Positions 7,827 through 17,140 of a stretch of 64,000 nucleotides of DNA are shown one piece after another. Source of the stretch: Pelotomaculum sp. PtaB.Bin104 (GTDB lineage Bacteria; Bacillota; Desulfotomaculia; Desulfotomaculales; Pelotomaculaceae); the NCBI GenBank assembly GCA_002067205.1, contig MVQL01000229.1, forward strand, positions 82,641-146,640. Reading direction: 5' to 3'. The stretch's first letter is position 1, and the number at the start of each line of letters is the position of its first letter. Under the pieces are notes generated by a model. It saw nothing but the letters and a program-made list of their open reading frames with translations. It was not told the origin of the DNA and ran no database searches. The translations under genes were made by a program, and so were the position numbers.

Positions 7827-10800
7827 TCAAAAACTATATTTGACGATCATCATCAATTCATCAAGATCAGCTGCCTGTGCCGACAATTCGAAGGGTGTAT
7901 CTAAAACAACAGCATTACTGCTGCCCCGGCAAAGCCTCCATTCATCTATCCTTGATAAGCCCACTTCATTGTTGTTAACTTCAATTGTAAAGCCGGCTGG
8001 GTTGTTGTTGACCTTAGCCAGGAATACTACATTTTCTATGGCTGCATCAAGCGTTTGCGCCATGTAGGGCAATCTGGACTTATCTATCTTCAAGTCGACA
8101 GCGCCGTTCTTTTTGAACAAATGCCACTCATTAGGACAATCATGTTTCATGTTGATAGCGACGTGCAGGCCTGATTGGTCAAGCTGCTGTTTGATTGCGG
8201 CCAGGCATTCCTTCAAGGTGGTCTCAGCCAACCCGCGCAAGGTTGAACCTCCCTCCCTGGCCGTATATTTAAGGTGCAAGATTACATCCGCAATAGTATT
8301 ATAATCAAACTGCCGGACTTCTCTGGGAAGCTCCAACCGCCAGCTGCTTATAGCCCCGGCGCCTTCAAACGGCAAATAGCGTTCATCACGGAAATTCAGC
8401 TCAAATACGCCGCTGTCGTTTTGCGCGCTGCTGGCAGCAATGGATTGAATGGCTCCCACATTATAAACAAACCTTTCATCATTACCCAAGTCTTCGATAT
8501 ATCCTAAGCTTGAGCCATTATCGGGGTTTGTATTCTTTCTGTAACGGTTGCTGACTAAAGACAGCTTGGCGCTAATCGAGGTGTACGGGCCGGCGATGCA
8601 AGGCAAACTGATGCTGACGGATTTTATTCGTCTGAAATAATGCCCCGCATGATCCATGTCAAAAAGTGCTTCGGGGATTTCAAAATCACAAGCCCCAGTT
8701 GACTTAAGTTTAGCCAAAGCCAGGGGATCCAGCATGGCCAGCGAAACATGTTTGGTTAGTTCATACTCCCGCTTGTTCTTATCCAGGTAGCTGGTTTCCA
8801 TGCGCTTGATGTCATGGATCAGGTGGTCCGCGCTTTGCAGCCCTTTTTTCACGCTGTCCCAGTAACCGTATTGAATAAATGAATCATCACTGCCCAATTC
8901 AAAGCGATAACTTCTTTCCGCTTTTTTGGCCAAGTCAAAGGCTAATTGATAGGCCTTGAAATAGACCGCACTGATCTGACCAGCCGTCCAATCGTACAAT
9001 TCCTTATTGGTGAACTTGCTCCGCATGAATTCATCAGTTTTCCGGGCATTCTCGATTTGCAGCTCGTGATTTCTCAAATCGGTTTCGGCTATTTCCTTGC
9101 GGACTTCTGCGGCTGCAATTTGTTTATCGATCTGGGCCAGTTCCTTATTAGCCAGGCGTTCCTGGAGTTTCCAATCGTCAAAACGTCTTTCATAACCTCC
9201 CAAAATTGAAGCCTGGTTGGCTTCATAGGACGCAACACTGCTTAAAATATTTAAAATATCTGCACCGATCGAGGTAGCTCTGGAAATCGCCGACCCACCA
9301 ATTTGAAATACAACTTCCGGTGAACCACCAAAACCATTTACGCCCAGATGCATTTCTGGGATTAACGCCAGAGCGCCGGCAACAGTACGTACGATTTGGG
9401 ATGCAAGCTGATAATCCTGCGCTTCACTTAACTTATCTAGATTTAATTGTTCCTTGGCAATGATTTTGGGGATGTCCGAATAGTACTTGTTTCTTTCCTC
9501 TGTGACCTCTTTCGTCCTCTTCAGGATCTCAATCTGCTCTTTAGCTTCCTCAATCTGCAGCAACTTCATGTCTTTTACGGCGTTGAGCACCTTAAGCTCC
9601 AACTCACTGCGCAGCAACGACATTGCTTCAGCATCTTTCTTTTCTAGAGTTTGCAGCAAAGAAGAGCCCAATCCCCTGACCTCTTGCGCCAATTCGGTCG
9701 CTTTTTGAGACAATATATTAAACCGGTAATAGGGCGCGGGAGCGTTCATGCCGGCGAGGACAGCGGAGATATCCAGACCGGAGGCCGCCGCCCGCACCAG
9801 CATCCCCGGATCGATGGGCGGCGCGAATAAAGCCAGGCTGCGTTCTACCCCGTCAATATTCTGGCAGTGCCTAATCTTGAACAAGCGGTCCGCAATGCGG
9901 TCCCAGTAGGCCAGCATCTGTTCGTTTTGCGGTATGCAGAAATATAGCGTGGACAAGGTAACCGGGGCAGGCGGCAGCTCGGCGCCGCCCTCCGGCAATG
10001 CCGATAAATCAGGCAATATATTTTCCAGCTCGATTAACGCGTTGCCAAAGGCGTCAAGCTTGCCCTTGATTTGATTATAGGTTTCATTGGGCGCCTTAAT
10101 TGCAGGCGGTACAAGCCGTGGCTTTGGACCCAGCAATTTATCGGCCAGGATATACATTTGAGTCGCCTGGGCTATTGATTCCATCGTGTCCTGTCTGAAT
10201 AAATAGTCGCCCCATTCGGTGAGGTTATCGATGTATTTCATCAACAGGGCCTTTTGGTAAGCCACCGGCCTGAAACGGGCTACCACATGCGGCTTAAAAG
10301 GTTTATTCCGCCACTGCTCGATGGCGTTTTCCAGCTCGGCGATTTCAGATGTAGTTTGATCGGCAATTTTGTACAACAAGGTATCAATCCGTTGATTTAC
10401 ATAGTCTTCGTCGTGGGTTAGGTAAAACGGCTTGGTCACCCAGTATTTTTGCGGAGCCGTTCCATCCAGTGCCCCGGTCGGGTTAAACATATAGTGAAAC
10501 CAGGACAACGCCTCTTCAAAGCGCTGGTTTTTAGTCAGGCGGGTAGCAATTAAGAAAGGTACATGGAAAAATAACTCCCAGTTATAACAACTATAGCTGC
10601 CCTCAGTAGTAAAATCGATATCCTCAACGGGATAGGATAAGGTTTCCACCTTGTCTTTCACCTGAAGATAAGTCTTTGGCACAACATTCGCGGGTGAGTA
10701 ATAGGCTTCGAAATCGAATTTCTCATTTTGCTGCAATTGGGTCTCACGCTTCATTAATTCAGACACTCCACCTCGATATAAGGTTGTCCTGAGGGGGCAA

Positions 10801-13800
10801 ACTAAAGGGTGATACATATTCTTGAAGGCTTCGCCATATCTTAATCCGCCGTATACCTTTAATTCAGCGACAATTTTCTGAAAGTCATCAATTAATTCCG
10901 TAAGCTGTTCAGGATCAGGAGCGGCCTGGTATTTAACGAAGCCCTTAATCAACGCTATAATATCCTCAATTAGCTGCATCACGTCGGAGCCGGAGCGCTT
11001 TACCGGGTCAACTTCGTTTGTTGATAGCCCGGTAAAAATTACATTTTCCTTCACTTCCCTGTCCGGCCTAATAAATTTGCGTTTTTTCTCATAGAAACCG
11101 GGTATTATCACATAGGCATGGCTGCTGTCTTCCATAAAGTAGGGCAGCAGGGTACCTAAGGGAATTTTTATGGAACGCACCATGGCATGAGTAAGATTTA
11201 TTTTATTTGAATGAATATATTTCATTAAATATTGAACTAGCAAAACCAATAAGTCAATTTTTGTGAGCTGATGTGGATATGTCAACCGGAAAGTGCCGGG
11301 TGTTTTGTTTAATATCTCATAGAAATTTAATAAGGAAATGCCGTTTCTAACAGCAAGATCATTTGGCGGTACTACGTCCACTTCTTTGTAGCGCTGCGAA
11401 TTTAACCAGGTATCCCTAAAATCGGGCAGGAAATCCGGTAATAATTTATTGCCCTGGAAAATTAATTCCGGGTAGCCCTTGCAGCCGGCAATATTGAAAA
11501 CGCCGTTTAAGTACGGGTATTCATACTCGCCGAATAAAACATCGCTGTGAAAAAGGAACACCTGATGACCAATCTCAAAATACATTAGATTATACTTGTC
11601 TCTTCTGAGAACGTTTTCATCATCCGTAAAGTAATCAGAGGGAGTAAGAATTCCATCCTTTGAGATCTTCTTCGGCTGCCATTTTTTATTGGCAAACTCA
11701 CTAATGGCCAACTGGATTTTTAGCTTCCGCTTGGGCTTGTCGACAGCCTGCTCTGTTGTTATCGACTGATCGGGCAGTTTGGCTTTAGGCTCCGGATCCG
11801 CTTCCTCGCTAAATACAGGCCAGGCCAGGCACAAGCGATTATTGCGCACAAATGCCAACAGGTGATCCCCGGTAATATCCAACTCTACTTTCTCCCAGGG
11901 TGTCCAATAACGCTCCTGTTCAAATTTCCGGTAATAGTATAGCGCCGGGTCTCCCCCTTTGGTCCTGGCAAATACATGCATGGTCTTGATATCCGACTGG
12001 TACCAGGTGGCCATCACTTCCAAAAAGGCGATATTGTCAAGCTTCTCCAGATACCTGACCAGTGCTTCTTCCGCGGCGTAATCCGTAAGCTCATTTTGCT
12101 GCAGTTCATTTTCCAGCTCGGTAAATAAAAAAGACTTGTCATCTCTCAGCTCGGCTTCAATCCAGTTTTCGGGATAGAGGAATACTTTACGGTTGGCTTC
12201 CCATACCCGGTAATTTTTCATCCACTTCCACTGCTCCCAGCCATGATCGTTGACGATGTCAGCTGCCGCTTTTGGTTCCAGTCCCATTAAGCAGCGCTGC
12301 ACAAATAGCTGGATGGTTCCATGGGCCTGAACGATTCTGGAGGAAGGCATGCCGGCCTCCATTTCTACATCTATCAAAAAGTAATCGTACAAGTCATTTT
12401 CGTCCTTCATTTCCGGGTTAACAGCCAACAGGTAGGCCACCAGGGCATTTCTTTTTTGCGGGCGGATGGCGTCCATGATCTCCTTGAGCGTACCCAGCCA
12501 GGTATCTTCATCGTAACGGGCTTTTAAGGCCATGCGTAATTGTTTTGTATCCTCTCCGGTTAGGGAAGGCTTGATCAATTCTATGGCCTGCTCCACCGTG
12601 ATCCCCAGTTTCCGCAGGTGTTCAAGGCACTTAATTAAAACTTCCCAGGTATCAACCGCCCGGTAATGCTCCAGGCTGAAAGCTGGAAACAAGTGTTGAT
12701 CTACAGCCTCTATAGCTTCTTTGGCATAACCGGTGAGCAGGGAAATCTTTTCGATCAGCTCATCTCTTGCAGCAGTGCTGCCGGGCAGAAGCATTTCGGC
12801 AACTTTTAAAAATGTGACCGGGTTCTCCGGGTCTGCCGGATCGGGCACTGGCGACAGTTGTTTGGCCATGGCCAGCATTTCAGCAAAAGCAGCATATTTT
12901 TGATAGTCTACCGGTGTTTGCCCGGGCTGTTGATAGGGGATCGCGTCCAATTCAAACCAGGTAAGCTCATGATTATTTTTAAAGAACCATTCCAATTCCG
13001 TAGTTTCGAGTTTAAATGATTCAATCAGGGGAAGCAGCTTGTGCAACAGGCGCAGGGTCTCGTACTGCACTGAAAATGCGACATTGTCTATAACAGGCAA
13101 AACGGGGGCCGGGTGGGAAATGTCCGTATCAATCAACATGTCGGAGGAAAGTACGTCACTGATTAATCCGGCGCCGGGCGTTTGCTTGAGCTTCGCGTAT
13201 TTCAGAACGACATTAAGCTGCTCATTGTCGGCTTTAAAGGCTGTAACCAGGTGCTGGGCAAGAATAGTTTTCTTATCAACATTAAATTGATAAGCCGTTA
13301 TTGTGTCGACAAATGCTTTAACTAACGCGTTACGCTCAGCGCTGATATCAGGTCCGGCAGCTGCCGCCAGCAAGTCAATTTGAGTCTTGATCGCAGAGGT
13401 ATCAAAGCCATCTCTCCTTAGGTCCTGCACCTTATTAACATACCCCAGTTGATCATCAACAAAGGCTTTGGCGTCAGCAGCAGAATTCCAGTCGCGATCA
13501 ATATAATTGATTAATTTTTTAACATCGTCTTCCTCTAATCCAGTAAGCTTGGACAACAGGTTTTGCAGGCATTCCTTTTGCTCATCCGCGGATAAGCCAG
13601 GATCGAAGGGGCTTAGGTTGGCGGCAAAAGCTTTTTGCAAATCGGCCTGCACTTTCTCCAGCACCTGTTTGATTTTGTCGTCTTTCAATTCAGCCAGGTT
13701 GTTCCCCTCATGCCTGAGCAGGAATAAAATTTCGGCAGGCCTAAGCGGCAGCTTTTGACTTGCCTTGACTGCTTTCACGAAGGCCAGGGTCGCCTGCGGT

Positions 13801-16800
13801 GAATCCTGGATATTGCTTCCGGTCAGTTGCGCCAGGATGACCAAATCCTCAGCTTTTAATTTAAGTTTGCGCATCAACCGCGCAGCTGCAAACAAATAGC
13901 TCAGATTGGCAAAGTTCAGGCTCCCATCCGGCAGCGCGCGTGACAATTGCTCAAAGTCCTGTTCAGATATTTGCAGGCAGACCGAGATGCTGGTTTTGAA
14001 GTTGTCTAACGGCAGAGAGCCGTTAATCTTTTCAGGCAGCAGGCCCTCATCAATATAACCGGCTTTTGCCTTATTCAGGAATACTTGCTGGTAGAGCGGC
14101 CAGGACTCATTGTCATTTAACACCTGATATGGTATTTCCCCGTAAAAACCAATGAGCTCCTCAAGTTTAATTCCCGTTTCTTCGGAAAGTTTGGCTAAAT
14201 CCGCAGCTTTTATTAAACAGTCATCATCCAGCTTTTTTTTACCGAGTTTTTCTTGAGAAATAATTTCATCTAAAACTTCAAATTTCCATCCGGTTTTTTT
14301 CTGCAAACGCAGGAAGCGATGAATCCGGTCCAGGGCCTCGATATCCAGGTGGGCTATCTCTTTTTTTGAGGTATCAGCTGAGATAGTTGGATTTGCAGCC
14401 GAGGGATTATCATAATTGTGCTTGATAAAGAGTTTTTTGCCGGGATCAATAAACATAAGTGACAGCAATAAATCAAGTTCCTGGTACGAGATACCCGTTT
14501 TGTCAAGAAAATGATCCACTCTTTTCATGTATTCCAGAACATTGCCATGCACCACAGGATCAGTGTCCCAGTGCGGCGGCGCATTCCAGAACAGTTGCTG
14601 ATCACTTATATCAGGCCGGGGGGTGACAATTAATTCACGTTCCTTTTTAGTTAATCCCAATTTTTCAGCGGCAATAGTTTTACCGGCCGGGTTTCCCGCC
14701 ACCTGAAAATCGGCCATCAAGGTATGGCGCTCTACTCCAAACCGGGTAAAATATGCTTTGGCTTCGGTGTGCGCTATATCAAAAGGAAGCTTGAAAGCAT
14801 ACCTGGCGCTTTTTAGAGCTTTGTAGGCTTCCGTGTTGACATATTCAGGCGCGGCGGCCAGTTCTTCTGCCGTGCCGAGGGTTTGACGCAGTCTGAATAA
14901 ATGGTAATCGTCACCTCCCTTGGAGATGATTTTGCAGACTGCTTTATTGTCCCGCAAATAATGAGGCAAGTTGGCTGATGTTCCGTCATCGGTCTCGGTT
15001 TCAAACACCTGGGCCTGGTCGGTTACCGGCCAGCCGGCGCTCTGAAGCGCTGCCAGCAAATCGCCTGCAATCTTTCCTTTTAAAGGATCCGTTCCGTCAG
15101 AGAGTTTGCCCGTGTATGAAATTCCGGGATCGGGCGATACGGCTTCTTCCAGCAGTTCGCACACCAGGTCAATATAAGGTAACGGAGTTTGGGCGTTTTC
15201 CGATCCCAAATCAATATCGCCCAAATCCGGCCTGCGCTCAAACAATATATCTTTAGCCCAAGGACCCGTGTCCGGTGGTGTTAGGGTCAAGTCAGTTACA
15301 CTTCTGTTGTCCAAAAACTCCAATATCTCCACTAAATAAGCGGCCGGGCTCAGCACAGACCGGCCCGGGTCACAGGCGCTGAGATCGGTGAGCTGGAAAA
15401 GTGTTTTGAGATTGGGAAAATCCTTGCTGACAGCCTCAAGTTTTTTGGCTAACGACTTCTTCCGGATCGCCGGTATATCCATGTCACGGATGGTATCCTG
15501 TAATTTTCCTATAACCAGCATGGCCGCCGTGGTGGTGCGTTCCGCCCTTCTGAATATCGCTCTGGCTTCTTTGGCACTAATTCCCGCTTTAGGCGCAATC
15601 TGTTTTAAGAAGCGGGTTTCGCCCGCGGCAGCAATGCTTTGCGCAGAGCTGATATTTTGCTTTAACAGGGCATTAGTCTTGCTGTAATGGGGGATTAATT
15701 TAAAAATACGCTGTACGGATTTGAGCTCTTTCAGCATGGCCGCGTCAGCACCGGCGGTCATTTTCTTCTCTTTCAAGAAGAGATCGATGTTGTGGCGCTG
15801 CAGGTCAAAATCCTCGTGCTTTGTAAAAAATTCCTTGAGCGCAGCCTGATTCTTAAATATAGATTTTTCCTCTCTGGCCAATTGCGCCGAAAAAGCAACT
15901 GTAGGGTATTCTTTTTCCATTTTCCTGGCCAGGGCCGAGGCATGGTGCTCAATCAATTTTTTGTCCAGAGTTTTTCCGGCCAGCTTCATTTTGTCCGCCG
16001 ACTTCGCCAGCACTTCCTGCCAGCCGGCTTTGTTCAGCGCGACCAGTTTTCTTATATCTTCCGGCTTTTTGATCTTCTGTGATTCCTTTACATGGGTGAT
16101 GATGGTTTCATCAAAGCCTAACAGCTCGCCCAAGGCACCGGCCACTTCCGTTTCTTTTGCCGCTTCAATGTTTTTAAAAAAGGAGCCATTAGTGATTTTT
16201 TTGAGGAAACCGCTTATATCGTGCTTATTCTCCTGGAAGAGCTTTTCGATTTCGTCGACCTTGTCTGCCCCAATAAAGCGGCTGACGAGGTTCAGCACTT
16301 TACGCGGGTGTTCGTTCTGGTAATAATCGGCCGCCTCTTGTTTGTATTGCTGCAGTTGCTCATAGTTTTCTTTGCATTCTTCCTTTACTATAGCGGGAAC
16401 AATCATTTCTTTTACAGCGGCGTTTAGATCACGTTGAATGGTTTTCAGATCAGTCAGAACAGCCTCATACAATAAAGGCTGGATCTCTGTATTAATGTCA
16501 ACGGCCAATCTCACGTGCAGTGCTTCGGCAAAGCCTTTTTTGAGGAGAGTGTTTTTACGCAACAGGGCATAGAAGAATGCGGCGTCGATTCTTGACGCGG
16601 CCTGCAGGCGGTGTGCGACCACCAGATGTTCCAGCTGTTCCTGCGGTATCCCGGCTTCCCTGGAGATAAAGGTAATGTCCCGGTGCTGTTCATTTTCCTG
16701 CAAATCGGAAATAGCGACTCTATTGGCTATTAAGCCGGCCTCTTGCAGAATGTGGTCATACTCCACCACTTCCGGCTTAACCGCCGCTTCGATGGTGATA

Positions 16801-17117
16801 TTAATTTCTTCCCTTTCTGAAGCGCCAAACCTTACCGAGTCCATGTTTGATGCAAAAAGCAGGGTTTTCTTTTCCCGGGTGAACACCTTAACGGCGATAT
16901 CGGCTTCTTTCTTTCTTCCCTCACTCAGTTTATCAGGCAGCCAGTTGATTGCGTATTGGCCATTTTTTCCGGTAATGCATTCGCCTAAGAGCTCTTCGGA
17001 CCGCAGGTCACGGTCATAGGCGCGGACCAGTAAGTTTGACAGGGGTTGGGTACGTTTGTTTGTTACCCTCCCGAAAATCAGGTATGTCTTTTTATTTTCT
17101 ATTTGTTTTAACATCAT
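7827..17117 (-). CDS. Tc (ABC) toxin A subunit, TcA/TcdA-like
   Basis: A 3096-residue TcA-type subunit, the pentameric receptor-binding and membrane-channel part of insecticidal-type Tc toxins. The N-terminus has a small beta-sandwich-like domain (YLIFGRVTNKRTQPLSNLLV...GECITGKNGQYAINW). A long helical 'VRP1-like' shell follows, then a neuraminidase-like/receptor-binding part around residues 1550-2000 (WTPWEKVELDITGDHLLAF). The C-terminal third has long amphipathic helices with a hydrophobic hairpin (VAGALALIPEMHLGVNGFGG) expected to form the channel, and a C-terminal TcB-binding region (FELNFRDERYLPFEGAGAIS). The start ATGATG at 17117 follows a perfect AAGGAGG; the longer upstream frame overlaps the previous gene. 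It is somewhat larger than usual TcA proteins (~2500 residues). Confidence 0.93.
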   Translation of the reverse strand: MMLKQIENKKTYLIFGRVTNKRTQPLSNLLVRAYDRDLRSEELLGECITGKNGQYAINWLPDKLSEGRKKEADIAVKVFTREKKTLLFASNMDSVRFGASEREEINITIEAAVKPEVVEYDHILQEAGLIANRVAISDLQENEQHRDITFISREAGIPQEQLEHLVVAHRLQAASRIDAAFFYALLRKNTLLKKGFAEALHVRLAVDINTEIQPLLYEAVLTDLKTIQRDLNAAVKEMIVPAIVKEECKENYEQLQQYKQEAADYYQNEHPRKVLNLVSRFIGADKVDEIEKLFQENKHDISGFLKKITNGSFFKNIEAAKETEVAGALGELLGFDETIITHVKESQKIKKPEDIRKLVALNKAGWQEVLAKSADKMKLAGKTLDKKLIEHHASALARKMEKEYPTVAFSAQLAREEKSIFKNQAALKEFFTKHEDFDLQRHNIDLFLKEKKMTAGADAAMLKELKSVQRIFKLIPHYSKTNALLKQNISSAQSIAAAGETRFLKQIAPKAGISAKEARAIFRRAERTTTAAMLVIGKLQDTIRDMDIPAIRKKSLAKKLEAVSKDFPNLKTLFQLTDLSACDPGRSVLSPAAYLVEILEFLDNRSVTDLTLTPPDTGPWAKDILFERRPDLGDIDLGSENAQTPLPYIDLVCELLEEAVSPDPGISYTGKLSDGTDPLKGKIAGDLLAALQSAGWPVTDQAQVFETETDDGTSANLPHYLRDNKAVCKIISKGGDDYHLFRLRQTLGTAEELAAAPEYVNTEAYKALKSARYAFKLPFDIAHTEAKAYFTRFGVERHTLMADFQVAGNPAGKTIAAEKLGLTKKERELIVTPRPDISDQQLFWNAPPHWDTDPVVHGNVLEYMKRVDHFLDKTGISYQELDLLLSLMFIDPGKKLFIKHNYDNPSAANPTISADTSKKEIAHLDIEALDRIHRFLRLQKKTGWKFEVLDEIISQEKLGKKKLDDDCLIKAADLAKLSEETGIKLEELIGFYGEIPYQVLNDNESWPLYQQVFLNKAKAGYIDEGLLPEKINGSLPLDNFKTSISVCLQISEQDFEQLSRALPDGSLNFANLSYLFAAARLMRKLKLKAEDLVILAQLTGSNIQDSPQATLAFVKAVKASQKLPLRPAEILFLLRHEGNNLAELKDDKIKQVLEKVQADLQKAFAANLSPFDPGLSADEQKECLQNLLSKLTGLEEDDVKKLINYIDRDWNSAADAKAFVDDQLGYVNKVQDLRRDGFDTSAIKTQIDLLAAAAGPDISAERNALVKAFVDTITAYQFNVDKKTILAQHLVTAFKADNEQLNVVLKYAKLKQTPGAGLISDVLSSDMLIDTDISHPAPVLPVIDNVAFSVQYETLRLLHKLLPLIESFKLETTELEWFFKNNHELTWFELDAIPYQQPGQTPVDYQKYAAFAEMLAMAKQLSPVPDPADPENPVTFLKVAEMLLPGSTAARDELIEKISLLTGYAKEAIEAVDQHLFPAFSLEHYRAVDTWEVLIKCLEHLRKLGITVEQAIELIKPSLTGEDTKQLRMALKARYDEDTWLGTLKEIMDAIRPQKRNALVAYLLAVNPEMKDENDLYDYFLIDVEMEAGMPSSRIVQAHGTIQLFVQRCLMGLEPKAAADIVNDHGWEQWKWMKNYRVWEANRKVFLYPENWIEAELRDDKSFLFTELENELQQNELTDYAAEEALVRYLEKLDNIAFLEVMATWYQSDIKTMHVFARTKGGDPALYYYRKFEQERYWTPWEKVELDITGDHLLAFVRNNRLCLAWPVFSEEADPEPKAKLPDQSITTEQAVDKPKRKLKIQLAISEFANKKWQPKKISKDGILTPSDYFTDDENVLRRDKYNLMYFEIGHQVFLFHSDVLFGEYEYPYLNGVFNIAGCKGYPELIFQGNKLLPDFLPDFRDTWLNSQRYKEVDVVPPNDLAVRNGISLLNFYEILNKTPGTFRLTYPHQLTKIDLLVLLVQYLMKYIHSNKINLTHAMVRSIKIPLGTLLPYFMEDSSHAYVIIPGFYEKKRKFIRPDREVKENVIFTGLSTNEVDPVKRSGSDVMQLIEDIIALIKGFVKYQAAPDPEQLTELIDDFQKIVAELKVYGGLRYGEAFKNMYHPLVCPLRTTLYRGGVSELMKRETQLQQNEKFDFEAYYSPANVVPKTYLQVKDKVETLSYPVEDIDFTTEGSYSCYNWELFFHVPFLIATRLTKNQRFEEALSWFHYMFNPTGALDGTAPQKYWVTKPFYLTHDEDYVNQRIDTLLYKIADQTTSEIAELENAIEQWRNKPFKPHVVARFRPVAYQKALLMKYIDNLTEWGDYLFRQDTMESIAQATQMYILADKLLGPKPRLVPPAIKAPNETYNQIKGKLDAFGNALIELENILPDLSALPEGGAELPPAPVTLSTLYFCIPQNEQMLAYWDRIADRLFKIRHCQNIDGVERSLALFAPPIDPGMLVRAAASGLDISAVLAGMNAPAPYYRFNILSQKATELAQEVRGLGSSLLQTLEKKDAEAMSLLRSELELKVLNAVKDMKLLQIEEAKEQIEILKRTKEVTEERNKYYSDIPKIIAKEQLNLDKLSEAQDYQLASQIVRTVAGALALIPEMHLGVNGFGGSPEVVFQIGGSAISRATSIGADILNILSSVASYEANQASILGGYERRFDDWKLQERLANKELAQIDKQIAAAEVRKEIAETDLRNHELQIENARKTDEFMRSKFTNKELYDWTAGQISAVYFKAYQLAFDLAKKAERSYRFELGSDDSFIQYGYWDSVKKGLQSADHLIHDIKRMETSYLDKNKREYELTKHVSLAMLDPLALAKLKSTGACDFEIPEALFDMDHAGHYFRRIKSVSISLPCIAGPYTSISAKLSLVSNRYRKNTNPDNGSSLGYIEDLGNDERFVYNVGAIQSIAASSAQNDSGVFELNFRDERYLPFEGAGAISSWRLELPREVRQFDYNTIADVILHLKYTAREGGSTLRGLAETTLKECLAAIKQQLDQSGLHVAINMKHDCPNEWHLFKKNGAVDLKIDKSRLPYMAQTLDAAIENVVFLAKVNNNPAGFTIEVNNNEVGLSRIDEWRLCRGSSNAVVLDTPFELSAQAADLDELMMIVKYSF

Positions 17118-17140
17118 AGCCTCCTTATCTAATCGGTTGA

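Noticed and set aside
7132..8067. 311-codon plus-strand ORF opposite cca
   Set aside because: Antisense shadow of cca and the TcA 3' end; cca has all family motifs on the other strand.
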